Positions 11,706-24,518 of a stretch of 64,000 nucleotides of DNA are shown in pieces; within the stretch, counting starts at the first letter, position 1; the number at the start of each line of letters is the position of its first letter. A program made the translations under genes and the position numbers. Under the pieces are notes generated by a model. That model was not told where the DNA came from, searched no databases, and saw only the letters and a list, made by a program, of their open reading frames with translations. The stretch spans positions 1 through 64,000 of the forward strand of contig NW_003314429.1 of assembly GCF_000143415.4 (NCBI RefSeq), read 5' to 3'. The stretch comes from Selaginella moellendorffii (lineage: Eukaryota > Streptophyta > Lycopodiopsida > Selaginellales > Selaginellaceae).

Positions 11706-12147
11706 CACCAAAATCAAGAGATTTGACAGGCTGAAAATGGTGGAGTCAGTTTCTCGCCACTAATTTGAATCTGCATTTCAAACAAGCAAGAAAACTGGAG
11801 AAGTCATCAGACTAAACATGCGATCATGAATGCATCCCGAGAGTTTAGATAAACGACTTTAGAGTGTTTAGCCCAAAGGTCGTTGGTTTTCTGGACACGA
11901 GCAAAAGAAAAAAAATCTTGAACTCCCAAACAGCCCTCTGTTACTCGCTCCTGTGCAACAGAAACCACGTTAGCATCAGAGATCAAGAGAAATCCGGGAG
12001 AAATCCGTGACAGGGTAAGAAATCCGGGAGCATCAGCCAGTGGGGAAGTTGTCACAGAGCTGGAGATCGTGTTCTTCAGACTGTCCACCATTGACCTGTG
12101 CGTGTGTTGTGAATGGCAATGAACAATCAACGATCCAGCCTTTTGCA
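11706..12147. repeat. Diverged repeat, copy 3 of 3 (5' truncated)
   Basis: Begins inside the unit (CACCAAAATCAAGAGATTTG) almost directly after copy 2, so copies 2 and 3 form a tandem pair. It has a small deletion and rearrangement near 11,990-12,020 relative to copy 2. Confidence 0.7.
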
Positions 12148-12182
12148 AAGGGTACGCACACTCCCGCCACTGCGTTCACCAC

Positions 12183-12382
<200 letters not shown>

Positions 12383-12616
12383 AGCTCACAATCTGCTCGA
12401 TCGCCCTAAAAGATCACTTGATTTGGAGGGTCATCAAATTCAAATTTGAAAAGTTGCCACCCCTTGGAACTTTGATCTATGCCATTTATTTTAAGTTTTT
12501 GAATTTGAACCGTTAGATTATAAGTATATTCAGAAATAATATTCTAAAAATGGAATAAAAGACGCCGGATGCCATATGCCAATAGCACGTTTAAATAAGG
12601 GAGTATGATAACTATT

Positions 12617-13290
12617 AATTAATGGGAATCAAACCTGTGCCATTTGCTTTGATACCATATGTAACACACTTTATTTCTCTCCTTTTAAACCAATTGAGAA
12701 AGGGGTAATTGCTTAATAAATGATCTCTCTCCTTTCAAACCAATTGATAAAAAGGTAATTACTTGATGAGAAAGCCTTTAATGGCTATTTTATCCCCATA
12801 TATCCTTTAAGGTTTTAAATATCCATAGTGATAGTATATCTAAATTTTATCCTATGATTATATACACTATAAAGATGTGTAAAATTATAGTTTTATGGTG
12901 CTATTATTATCAAAGATAAAAATTATGACCATACAACTATTATATTAGGATGATCAATAAAAGTATCTACCTAAGAAGAATACTTTGCCACTTCACATGG
13001 GTTGGTCACAAGTGGATGAAGTACTTAATATTAAAATAATCTTCTCTAGAAATCAACTTCTATTTCATATGATTTAAATATAAATAAAAATCATTCTAAA
13101 AACTAAGTTTGTAAAACCTATATGTGTAGCATATGTGATCATGGGATGAAATTTAGATATACTATCACCATTGATCCTTGAAATCTTGAGGGGATATATG
13201 GGAATAAAATAACCATTAAAGGCTCTTTTATATTATATATGATATCAAAGAAAATGGTATAAGTTCAATTTTCATTAATATATACCACAT
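12617..13290. mobile_element. Fold-back (long inverted-repeat) element
   Basis: The left arm (about 12,617-12,865) and the reverse complement of the right arm (about 13,130-13,290) match. Examples are ATTAATG..A.TC.AAC.T.TACCATTT.CTTTGATA, then CCTTTAATGG.TATTTTAT.CCCATATATCC and TAGTATATCTAAATTT. The left arm is lengthened by a roughly 50-bp direct duplication (12,671-12,767) containing TTTCAAACCAATTGA. Both arms carry TGATACCA/TGATATCA-like sequence, reminiscent of a plant initiator-tRNA-Met primer-binding site, but no LTR pair was found. No target duplication is visible. Confidence 0.6.
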
Positions 13291-13299
13291 CTTATGCTT

Positions 13300-16200
13300 T
13301 TCCCACATTCTCTCTATGGTTTTTGAATTTGTTATAATGTTATGTAAGTTTTTTGAACTCACTTTCTACAAGTTATAACTAGTAGTTACCATAGTTGAAA
13401 TTGTCATCAAGAATATGCCCTTGTCTAAGTGAGTGTCTTAGTATGTACATGTGCTCCTCTCTATTTAGCACTTCTAGTACTCACAAATATGTTGAACTAT
13501 TTCTAGTGACCATCCATAAGTCCTACTAACATCATAAAAAATATTAATAATAACCAATATAAGGCTATAATGCTTTTGTAGACCATTTTTTAGTAATTTT
13601 ACCATGATATAGGGAGCATACTATTGAGCAATACTTAGTGTTTCATTGGTTTATCAATAATCTGGGCAAGGTGGTGCACAAGACTTGGGATAGGTTTATT
13701 TTTATGAGAACAATACAACAAAAGAGTGGAGCACTTAGTGTCAAGATATTAAATTTGGGTAATAGAGAATAACTAAAACAAACTAGATTTTGCTAATCAT
13801 ACATTTATAAAGTCAAGGCACAATACACTCAATTCATTTCTAAAGTTGTTATTGGATGAATAACTTTTTAAAGATGGTGTGAAAGTCAAATATGGGTTGG
13901 ATGTTATATAAGTTAGTTTTCTATAAAACACTACTCTCTTACTTTTTCAATTAGTACAGATAAGTTGATTTGAGTTGAATTATTTAATTAGTTTTCTAGT
14001 GAATTTTTATTTAGGTTCAATTTGCTATTCTATTTTGCTGTGAGACACTACATGCAATTACATTATTTTCTTATGGTGAAGGGTAAAGATAAAGAATTCA
14101 TAACTTAATATAGCTACACAATCAATAAATTTTGATCTAGCAAGATAGTGAAGAAGAAGAATCAAATTGCAATAATCCCTCTATATGGTTGTGGGTTTTG
14201 ATAAGTATTCAAACCATAATCTAGACCAAAAATTTGTTAATGAACTTCATCTAAAACCCAAATAGAGTGATGCATTATTAGTCAATAGTGGAGATTTCAC
14301 ACGTATTTTAGACACTCAAGTGATAGTAAGGATTATTAAATTGGATCCATAAAAATTTGATACTTTTACCATTTTGTTAGCTCCTATAATTCCTTGAACT
14401 TATTAAAAGCTTTTTGAATTATTTTTCCTTGTCATTCAACTCTATTCTTTTAGTGCCTTAGATTCTTTTAGTAAATACTTTGAAATCTTGCACATATTTG
14501 TAATTTTATCTTCAATAACAAATAGTCCATATGTAAAATGTCTCCTAAACCACTTAAAACAACTAATGGAAAAATTATATTACTTGTAAGATGAGTTTTG
14601 TTTTATAGTATTTTACCTGTAAAAAGTACATGTAAACAACTAAATGACATTCTAGAAAGTTCAAATTTAGAAGCTTATACTTTGTATTAGAGGGGTCTCA
14701 AATTTAATTCCATTGGTTGGCTAGAAGAATCATACCACATGTTAAGTTAGATATTTAGTGGTGTAGTTTACTAATGTTAAGTTATATTTAAGGGGTAAAG
14801 TGTCCTGCAGATGTTTATATATGGATTCCTTTTACACAAGTAGTCTCATCTCCTATTGACACTATTTAACCTATCTTCTCGACTGAGGAGCAAGTGAAGA
14901 GAGTGGGGCTTTCAAGAGAGTTGTAGTTATTAACTTTTATTCATAGGGGCATGAACTTGTAAAAAATTGTGGTGGAGAACTTATAAAGAATTGTGATGGA
15001 TTGTAAGTAGCTAAAGAAAATGGCTTAAATGATGCTTATAAAAATTTAAATATAAAAAGAATAAGCTTCTGAATAAAAGTGCATTTCATTTTTCAATCTG
15101 TTAAAGGTTTTGGGATATATAGATTTATATGTCCTTAGATAGATAACTTTTTAAAAATTCTAAATTTAGAAGCTTACAATATAATTATCTCTGCCTTAAA
15201 AAAGAATTTGTCATACAAAAAGAACTAATATTGTTTAACCTAGAGATTGATTACATCTAGCAAAAGTCTTAGATTCCTTAAAACAACTTATCAAAGATTT
15301 GTTATCTCAATATGCTTTCCTTTTCAACTTAGGCATCTACTTCATTATCACTATTGTTACTGTCATTATTAGCAATCCCCTCCTCACCATATTACATTCC
15401 ATCAAGTAAACCAATGTATATATTTCACCCTCATAACCTATCAAAAATCAAATTCCTAATTTACCAGCATAGTATCATCCTTATGAATTAAATACTATTT
15501 TAATGTAATAACAAAAGTTTGTATGATTGACTTCAGATGACTATAAAATCTAACTTTATTATAAAATTTACCATTTTCTCCATAGTTAGTAATGAATTAG
15601 AACACCTCTTGCCTTTTGATTCTACCATTTATTTTGCCTAGTTTTCCTCATGCCCATCTTCTTTTTCCCTTGAACAATATTTTTATCCAAACAAATCAGG
15701 CAATTTGGCATGTAGGGACAAACACTATAAATATGCAAACCCTATAAAAAACTAACAAGTCTAGGCAATAATCCTAAAAATAATTATTAAATCTAGGTTC
15801 TTTGGTAAATGTAAAAACATTTGTTACCAATAGGCACAATCTTAATCAAATTTTCTTGAAACTCTTTAAAATTCTTGTGACCACCATAACTTAATACTTG
15901 CTATGGCATGAATTTAAATAGAAGTCTTACAATTATTGGTCTTTCTCTAGTTTAGAAGTGAGTTTCATGAGTGGTTTTTCCCATGGATCTAAGTGTTTGC
16001 CAAACACTTTTGGCCTAAAACTCTAGATAGAGATGCAAGATAATTGATAGTGGTCACTTGATTGCTCTTTACAAGAGTTGTCTTGTAAATTGGCATACTT
16101 ACATTGCTTGTGGGTCATCCAAAAGATTTGTAATGCTGCTATGCAAGTATGTTTTAGCAATGTATATAAATTTTTGGAGATGATAAGACATGAAGTGAAG

Positions 16201-16300
16201 AGAATTTAGGTACATATATTGTATATTATTTTTTTGTCAATTGAGTTTTTAATTAAGTTCCATCCATTTAATTTTGAATTGGGTTTCTTTGACTTGTGTT
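13300..16300. other. AT-rich stretch without recognisable genes
   Basis: Very AT-rich, with no open frame of useful length in any frame and no tRNA-, rRNA- or transposase-like motif that I could see. Probably decayed repeat DNA. Confidence 0.6.
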
Positions 16301-16319
16301 TTCTCATTGTTTTGTTTTC

Positions 16320-18420
16320 TTAGTTGCTTGTAAGAGGTACAAAGAGCTATGGGATGATAATGTCATCAATGAAGATAGAGACTAATTACAAGCTAGATGG
16401 CTTTACTTGTGTTTTTGCCATATTATAAAGATTGTTTTTATCTCCCAGGTGTCTAAAGTTAGGATCATTGGAAACATTATGCAGTTGCTATTGGCAGGAA
16501 CAATAGAGATCATCCAGAATAGACAAGAGCCATAGCTGATGCTATTTGTTATGGTAGGTTACTTTAATTTGGTTTTCTTATTGGCTTTTATATTAGTTTT
16601 ATAGAAACAAAGCCATGGGAGCAAACAGAGAAGATGAAGTTGAAGATAATTCAGATGCAAGTCAAGAGGTAACAACATCCAAGTTTGAAAGGCATTGCAA
16701 TGCTCAAAGTTTAATATATATTTGTGTTGGTGTTGTTTTTATTAGGGTTTTGTGAGTTGAGAATGAGCCAGTGGCTTGGAGCAGCACAAAGATCTTCCAT
16801 GCACTATTCCATTAGTTGGAAGTGGCAAGTATTAGAAGCACTCAAAAGATAAAGAAGGGTAAGACTTTGTAGATAAGTTTACATCGTAATGCTCTTGTTA
16901 GAGCCATTGCTTTCTATGGTTAGTTGCTTTCTTTGATGTTAAGTTCTTGTGTTCTTGTTTCTCACATTGTGTCCTTGACATGCTCCACTTGAACTTGCTC
17001 CTGTCACTTGCCAATATTGCTAATATGTGCAAGAAGCACACAAACACCATGTATACCAGCACTAAGAAAGTGGTACATGTCTATGTGGAATGTTGACAAT
17101 GGAGGTTGTGGTGCTGCCAATTACATCCAAGCCTTCAAATTTAGGATGAAAAAAGTACACGAAGCACTATATGGAGCTCTTAATGTCAATGTAAGGCATC
17201 AACATAGCCAAGAGTAAAATTCATATGTACTACAATCTTGGTTCAACAAAAGTGGATCTCATTGCATTTGTGGGGAAGAAACTAACCATGCAAAACATGG
17301 AATTCAAGTGAGTTTTTTGGCTTGTGGCCCCAAAAACTAATTACAGAAAAGTCACACTTTTCCTACTGCTTTCATGTGGTGCCAACGAATAGTTTGTATT
17401 GCAATAGTGATTGTCTGTGTGATGGAGCAGTTGCAACTAAAAAGTGTTCCAAGTACCCTTGCCAAAATTCCAAAGGAAATGATAAAAGTATACTCAATAA
17501 TATAACTAAATGTAAATTTTTCTTTTGTGTCTCTCTTTGTTCTTTAAGAATGCATTTGAAATTCAAATGCTATGCTTCTGGCCAAAGTTGTGCACACAAG
17601 TTAGTGATGAATGTAACATTTAGTTATTCATGTTGCAAAAATATCTCTTAGAATTTTTATGAAAGAGATTGAGATGGTGGGGATTTAGGCAACGACCATG
17701 AAAAGCCTGACCACAAGGACAACAACAAACAAAATCCTGAAGGTAAGCATGTAAAAGTTTCTTTCATAACACTTTAAACTATTTTTTTTGTCCAGGAGAT
17801 AAGCTACAAGATCTAGTGGAGGAACAACAGGTCATTGGGAGTGGAAGGACAGCAGAAAAAAACCAAAAGAAAGGTGTGCATTCTTTTAGTTAATTAGCAA
17901 TGACTAACATGCTTTCTTGTTTGTAGCTTTTGCTACAGCCATTGGCACTGAAGGGACAAAGGAAGCATCCTCTAACACAGAACAAGAACAAGGTGTGCAA
18001 TTGTTACTATGTTTTAGTTGTTGTCATGTTCTTATGAAGCAGTTGCCTCTACTGCGGCTAGCAAAGGCACCAGTACAGTCTAAGTGTAAAGCAATGAAGT
18101 ACACCAATTTCCTTAATACTATCCTAACTTGTCACTCTTACAACACTAGTTCTGCTTGTCTCCTTTACATTGCTCACACTTGACATACACCACTTCAATT
18201 ATAATCAGGATTGAGATAACTCTTGCTAATATACATAACTTCTGCAATGTATATAATTAGCGTGCTCCAAGCACATTTGATCTACGGAAGAAGGCCAGAC
18301 CACACTCTCATGTAATTCAAAGGGGGTATGCCAAGCCTCCTGCAAATCAAGCCAGAAGCATGGACAGTGACAATGAATTTGGGACGCAACAGGGGCTAGT
18401 AATTTTCTTTCTTAAACCGA
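16320..18420 (+). pseudogene. Exon-like fragments of an unidentified gene
   Basis: Short coding-like blocks with splice-like borders lie in series on the plus strand: 'KRYKELWDDNVINEDRD' near 16,340; 'NKAMGANREDEVEDNSDASQ' near 16,610; a cysteine-rich block near 17,320-17,500; 'GDKLQDLVEEQQVIGSG' near 17,800; 'AFATAIGTEGTKEASSNTEQ' near 17,930; and 'RKKARPHSHVIQRGYAKPP' near 18,280. Stops fall between them. It could be a multi-exon gene whose exons I cannot join, or a captured and decayed gene. No family recognised. Confidence 0.25.
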
Positions 18421-19633
<1,213 letters not shown>

Positions 19634-20313
19634 GTAAGATATTAGCTCGCTCGAAGAACACAATCTAAGACACGATGAGAACTTGTTTTGCGGCTCCTCA
19701 CTTGCCATGGGCAACTCTCATATCGATCTCGCCTGGAACTGCTATTCTTCCAGAAGTTGTAGCATAAGACTGGTCTTTACCAGCCGGCTTTCAAAATTTT
19801 GCTGCAAAGTTAAAATAATTTCATTTTGAGCCGAAGGCACAATTATTTTGTCCCCCTTTTCTATAACTCTTAGATTTTATTTTGGGCATATAGCTATATA
19901 CTGGAGTTCAGCGAGACAGCGAGACAAGATAAATCATCTAGTTTTGCAAGGCTAGAGTTTGCGTGTTGCTCTGCGCACTGGATGTTCTGAACTACCTATA
20001 GCAATCCGATTTGAACGTGAAAGATTTGGCATAATGTACTTTCCAGTCGGCGTCTTCTTTGCTTTGCTTTGTCTGCAAATCAGCTGGATGCCCGTGCTTC
20101 AAACATAAAAAACTATCACTAAGAGGCAAGGGTGTATATCTATGTTGACGGATGGATGGATATAAACAAATCTGCTGCTTCTACTGTGCTGCTCAGCTGG
20201 GCTCGAGGATTTCCCTGCTTGGGTGCGCACCATTTCACATTCAAGTTGGACGTTTCCTGATGCTAGCAGGGACTTCTATGCTGGCCACGAACCAGCCGAG
20301 CCACCATGTTACG
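19634..20313. other. Intergenic, includes the 3' flank of the RING gene
   Basis: No coding region supported. Confidence 0.5.
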
Positions 20314-22582
20314 CTATACATCATACACGGACAGGCGATCCCCGATGTAACTTCTGCATATCGGGCAGTGTTTGCATCTCTCGGAGCACAAGCTGCCAAC
20401 AAAGCCCGTCACGCCACCACAACGGAATTCAAACACAAACCTGCAAAGGACTCGATGTTTACACGGGAGTAACACCACGGCTATGTCACGCTCAAAGCAC
20501 ACCCGGCAAAGCACTTTCTCCTGCAGGGCCAAGAGCAAAAGCCAGTCAAGCTACACATAAATCACATATAATGCAGTGAAAAGGAGAAGGCCGTACGCTC
20601 TGCAGGCGGTCAAACTCGTGCTGCTGATGCTTGGCTATTCGTGTTTGCTCTCCCAGAGCAGCTTGAAGCCTCCATATCTGCGTAAAGCCACAGTGAGTCG
20701 GGCACTGGAGAAAACAAGCGCAAAGTACCTCTTCAGCAAGGTCTTTCCGAGCCATTTTCTTGACAACATCGGGCGGAGGGCCAGTAAATGTGTAGTACCT
20801 GGAAATACAAATCATGTATAAATGCCAACAAAGAAACCAGAGCCAAGACAGTTGATTTTCTTGTCTTACCCCGACGAGCTCGCAGATAAGAGCCGGACTT
20901 GTTCCTCTTTACTCTTTTCATCAATGGACCACCACCCAAGAAGCCTGCTCAAAGACCATGAATTGTCAAGGAACAGAGAACTCTATATAGATGACTAACC
21001 TTGAGCCATGGTGAACAAAACCAAAGAATTCCTGCACCTGTGAGAAGATGTTCAGCGAGCTCTGCGACTCGTCACCTACGTGCATTAGCACGAGGAGCCT
21101 TTCCACGACACGCAAAACTGTAAGAAGAATAGCCAAGCCTTGCACGACCAACAGCGGCATCAGAACAACACCCACTGGAATGTTTACTGCTCCTGCTGGA
21201 GTTCCCTGAAAAGAATACAAAAGATAGTCAGCTTTGCTTGCTATCTTTCTTGACGGATAAGAAAAGAAAGTCTTACCTCGAGCTTCATACACAGTAAGAT
21301 CTGCGATATCAATACTGGCGCTTTCAACAAATGTCCCCCTATGTCCTCCTTCCCACAAAAGCCGGCTTCGACGCCTTCGTCCTCAAGTACGATTGATGTG
21401 GAAGATGCACTGCAAAGAGATTCGTCTCTTTCCAGCGGCTTACTGGAAGACGATGAGGATGATGACAGAGATCCCCGAATGGAAGTGTTGGTCCATTTGG
21501 TGCAGACCAGGAAGGTGAAACACTCGGCAATACTGAGCAGCAATAAGCATTAGCAAAGGCTATAAACAATGCAAATGCAACGCTTACACGTAGTTTATGA
21601 ACAAGTCCCACCAGCCAAGCGATTCAAAATCCCCTACGCGGACAAGGAGTGAAAATTCCAAGTACTGATACCGAAAATCTTTTACCAGTTAATTTTAACA
21701 AGGTAAGAACGGTCGCAGCCACAAAGAAAACCATCGAAACAGATATCCAAAAATGCTGTCGAGGCACAGAATTAGCGCAGAGAAGTAGTCCCTTTGGAAA
21801 CTTACCGGAAGTGTTTCCCAGATTATATCATCAGTTAAACTTTCTTCGTCTGCCGGCATCAGAGCCCTGCACATCCTGCACAAAGAAGAAGTCAAATGAG
21901 AAGAAAGGACAATTTTAGTACCTGAAGTTATCAATTAAAATCAGAAGTTCAAGACCCAGCAAAGGCACGAAGACAAGCTTGAGGCTCAACAGCGGCTCCG
22001 CATACACTGCACCACAGGAAAAAAGAAAAAACCAAAGCGGTGAAGGAAACACTTGCGTCTTTCCGGGGCTCGTAGAAAAACTAGTAGTAATTCCAAAGCG
22101 AGAGTTTTTACCTTCGCGGCTATGAAGGTAGGAGCACAAGAGGAGCTCAAATGCAACAAGCAGCGGGATGGCAACAACAGCATGACAAGGAGCCCACTAC
22201 ACCCGCGAGAAAGAAGAGGGAACCATCAGTGAAGAAAAAACCAAGGGAATTCCCGCAAGAACAAGCAACACGTACATGCCTATCATGAGGTGGAGATGGT
22301 GCCGGAACTGAGAACCTCCCCCTAGAAACTATCCCATGAAACACCCACAGTGGAAGAAACACCCACCTGAGAGAGAGCGAGAGAGAGAGAGCTCAGAAGA
22401 AAGAAACTTATCTTGCTTGAGAGAACTCACCACCAAGACAAATGGAAGAAGAGATCGTGACGATGCGGAGGAGCCGAGGAGGTGGAGGGGCCGAGCTTGA
22501 CAACGAGCAGGCAGGAGAAGGCCATCAAACTGCAGTAGGCGGCGAGCTTGCGGAGCGATCTTAGCACGCGAGCGCCGCTCAT
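20314..22582 (-). CDS. Transmembrane RING E3 ligase (plant 'Fragile-X-F-associated'/TMEM185-like)
   Basis: Membrane-anchored C3HC4 RING ubiquitin ligase of a conserved plant family. About 14 short exons can be followed in phase on the minus strand, e.g. 22582-22431, 22366-22276, 22196-22112, 22006-21922 and 21875-21806, ending at TAG 20314. N-terminal hydrophobic helices include 'WWWVFLPLWVFHG', 'HAVVAIPLLVAFELLLC', 'LVFVPLLGLELLILIDNFR', 'WISVSMVFFVAATVLTLL' and a helix after 'LCMKLEGTPAGAVNIPVGV'. A Ser-rich cytosolic loop precedes the last. Then come 'FTGPPPDVVKKMARKDLAEE', a coiled segment 'IWRLQAALGEQTRIA', and the RING 'CRVCFERDIAVVLLPCKHRV' with 'CSERCKHCPICRS', split by an intron. The protein ends 'DRLSVYDV'. 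All zinc ligands are present. The start could instead be an ATG 105 nt upstream, but the downstream one matches the family N-terminus. Confidence 0.88.
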
Positions 22583-22839
22583 GACTCTGTGTGGCGGCGG
22601 AGGCATACTTCTCAGCGTGGGCGGCATGACGGAGGAGAATCCTCCCACTCCCACTTCCACCCAAGACGAAGCAATCCCTCCTCTCATCCCACGAGCATCC
22701 TCCTCGCATTCTCTCCTCCCCCTCCTCCCAGCTCGCTACAGTGGAAGCTACCTCTTCCAGCGCTAGCGTCGATTGCACGCCATGGGATGGGTCTTTTTCC
22801 ACGCACCGCGCCTTCGCCCACCTCCACCGCCGCGACGCA

Positions 22840-24492
22840 CTAGGGTCTCCTGTCCCCCGGCATATGCTCCACGAATATCCCGCCATCCAACGATAATTCT
22901 CGCGCCATGCTCCGCGCAGCATCGCCATCGCCTGCGCCACCATAGGTGAGATCAATGCCAAGCTCATAGAACGAAGAACATCCATCGCTCTCGCAACACG
23001 AGAAAGAAAAAACTTACTCCAAAGATCCTGCTGCGAGATCACGTCGGGGACGTTGAGGCGCGACTCCACGGCTTGTTTGGCCACAGCGGTGCCATGGGCG
23101 ACGCATCCCAGCACGTCGCCGTCCCCTCTCGTCGCCAGCCACGCGATGCATCCAGCCACCAGGCAGTCTCCAGCGCCGCTCAAGCTCGCCACTCGAGCCG
23201 CCGTCGCTGGAACGCGAAGGCAGCGGATTGAGAAGCTACTGCCGCTGCAATGCTCACGATCAAAGCTTCCATAGTCAAGGAAAAGAAAGAGCTACCTTGC
23301 AGACTCCAGCGTGCAAGCTAGCGAGCCTTTGCTGCCCAGCGTCACAATAACATGCTTGACGCCTGCTTGGAGGAGGAGATGGATGTAGCGCTGCTCCTTG
23401 CTCCAGCCACTAGGAACTGGAGCAGTATCAAGACTCGATAGTGATTCTCCCATAGCAGCCAGTTCTTTCTCGTTTGGCGATACGTAAGCAAGCTGGAGAA
23501 AAAAAGAAAAGAAAAGAAGCCTTTGTGAGCCACAGCTCGTGAATGATAAGATACAACTTACGTATTTGTAGAGGCCAGCAGCCCTGACGGACTTGGAAAC
23601 TGATACTGGCTCGAACCACACCGGAACCTCTGCTTGCTTCGCCACTGGAGTTTCTCCGTTAGCGATTGATGATTTATGGGAAGTGGATGACTACTTACAC
23701 TTGCAAGCGGTTTCCAGTGACTCGGGAGTGAGGTTGGCATCCAGTAACACAACCGGTGCTGCTTGGATGATGGTCGAGAATTGCGAGATCCAGTCCGGGG
23801 TCAGGTGTTTCTCCTGGAAGCTTGATCAGGAGAAGAAAGCACTGACATACTCACAACTGTTCCAGTGTCGGCTACACCAGCAGCGACTTCGCCCGTGGTG
23901 TCGAAAGCGATAGAGATGACTGGCGTGGCTGCTCCGCAACACCTTCGAATGCCTGGAAACCTTCACTGTGAGCAAAACCAAGAGAGTGCTACTACCGTTT
24001 GTCGTTAAGCCCAGAGACTTCCAGTGATCCACCAGAGCATTTCCTAGGCAGAAATCTCAAAGTTTAGAAGAACTTGGGAAAGATCATAGCATCTTTAACC
24101 AGCAATGTCGTCCCCGACGACACTGATGAGAAACGAAGGCACTCCGAGCTTGGCCATGCACTCGGCCACATTTCTCCCGACTCCACCATGGCTGTACTTG
24201 ACCTGCAAGAACCATAGTCACCAAAAGGACAAACACTTCAGTGGAGATTTTTGTTTCGGGGAGATACCTGGCCGACGACTGTTGTGCCACGACTGAGCTG
24301 AGTGGAGGGAAAGGATTGGATGTCCGCTACCATGGCACCGACAACCACCGGAACATCGCAGGAACTTGTGTTGTCACGATCAATGCTCTAGAAGCAAACA
24401 AAGTCAGTAGCAGCGCCAGGAGAGCGACTCACCGTCGTCGCAGCTTGAAGATGGCGAGCTATGGCCGAAACGCGGCTGCGCCCCGTCTCCAT
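22840..24492 (-). CDS. Pseudouridine kinase, pfkB family (PUKI-like), intact
   Basis: pfkB sugar kinase expected to phosphorylate pseudouridine to pseudouridine 5'-phosphate in peroxisomal nucleoside breakdown. Exons join in phase from ATG 24492 (24492-24433, 24387-24268, and so on) to TAG 22840. Visible family sequence: 'VVVGAMVADIQSFPST', 'GGVGRNVAECMAKLGVPSFL', 'SVVGDDIAGNALVDHWKSLG', 'CCGAATPVISIAFDTTGEVA', 'LTPDWISQF', 'LAKQAEVPVWFEPVSVSKS', 'AYVSPNEKELAAMGESLSS', 'VIVTLGSKGS', and the catalytic Gly-Ala-Gly-Asp loop 'LSGAGDCLVAG'. The N-terminus contains RVSAIARHL, which fits the PTS2 peroxisomal signal R-[LIV]-x5-HL; the C-terminus ('MPGDRRP') is not a PTS1. A decayed duplicate lies at 34.46-35.34 kb. 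From memory, the Arabidopsis enzyme uses a PTS1, so the signal type may differ. Confidence 0.88.
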
Positions 24493-24518
24493 TCCTTGAT
24501 AGGGCTTGGAAAGGAGAT

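Noticed and set aside
16465-16560. 'WKHYAVAIGRNNRDHPE' resembling a viroplasmin or RNase H N-terminal motif
   Set aside because: Too short, followed by a stop, and no neighbouring reverse-transcriptase or other motif supports a viral or retroelement origin.
22329-22840. Minus-strand frame continuing past the pseudouridine kinase end
   Set aside because: The kinase splices into another frame and stops at TAG 22840; the longer frame is intron and spacer read-through.
23655-23700. Nonsense codon (TAG) in the pseudouridine kinase after 'ETACK'
   Set aside because: It lies in a 56-nt GT-AG intron; splicing gives 'CKLAKQAEVPVWFEP', matching the family.
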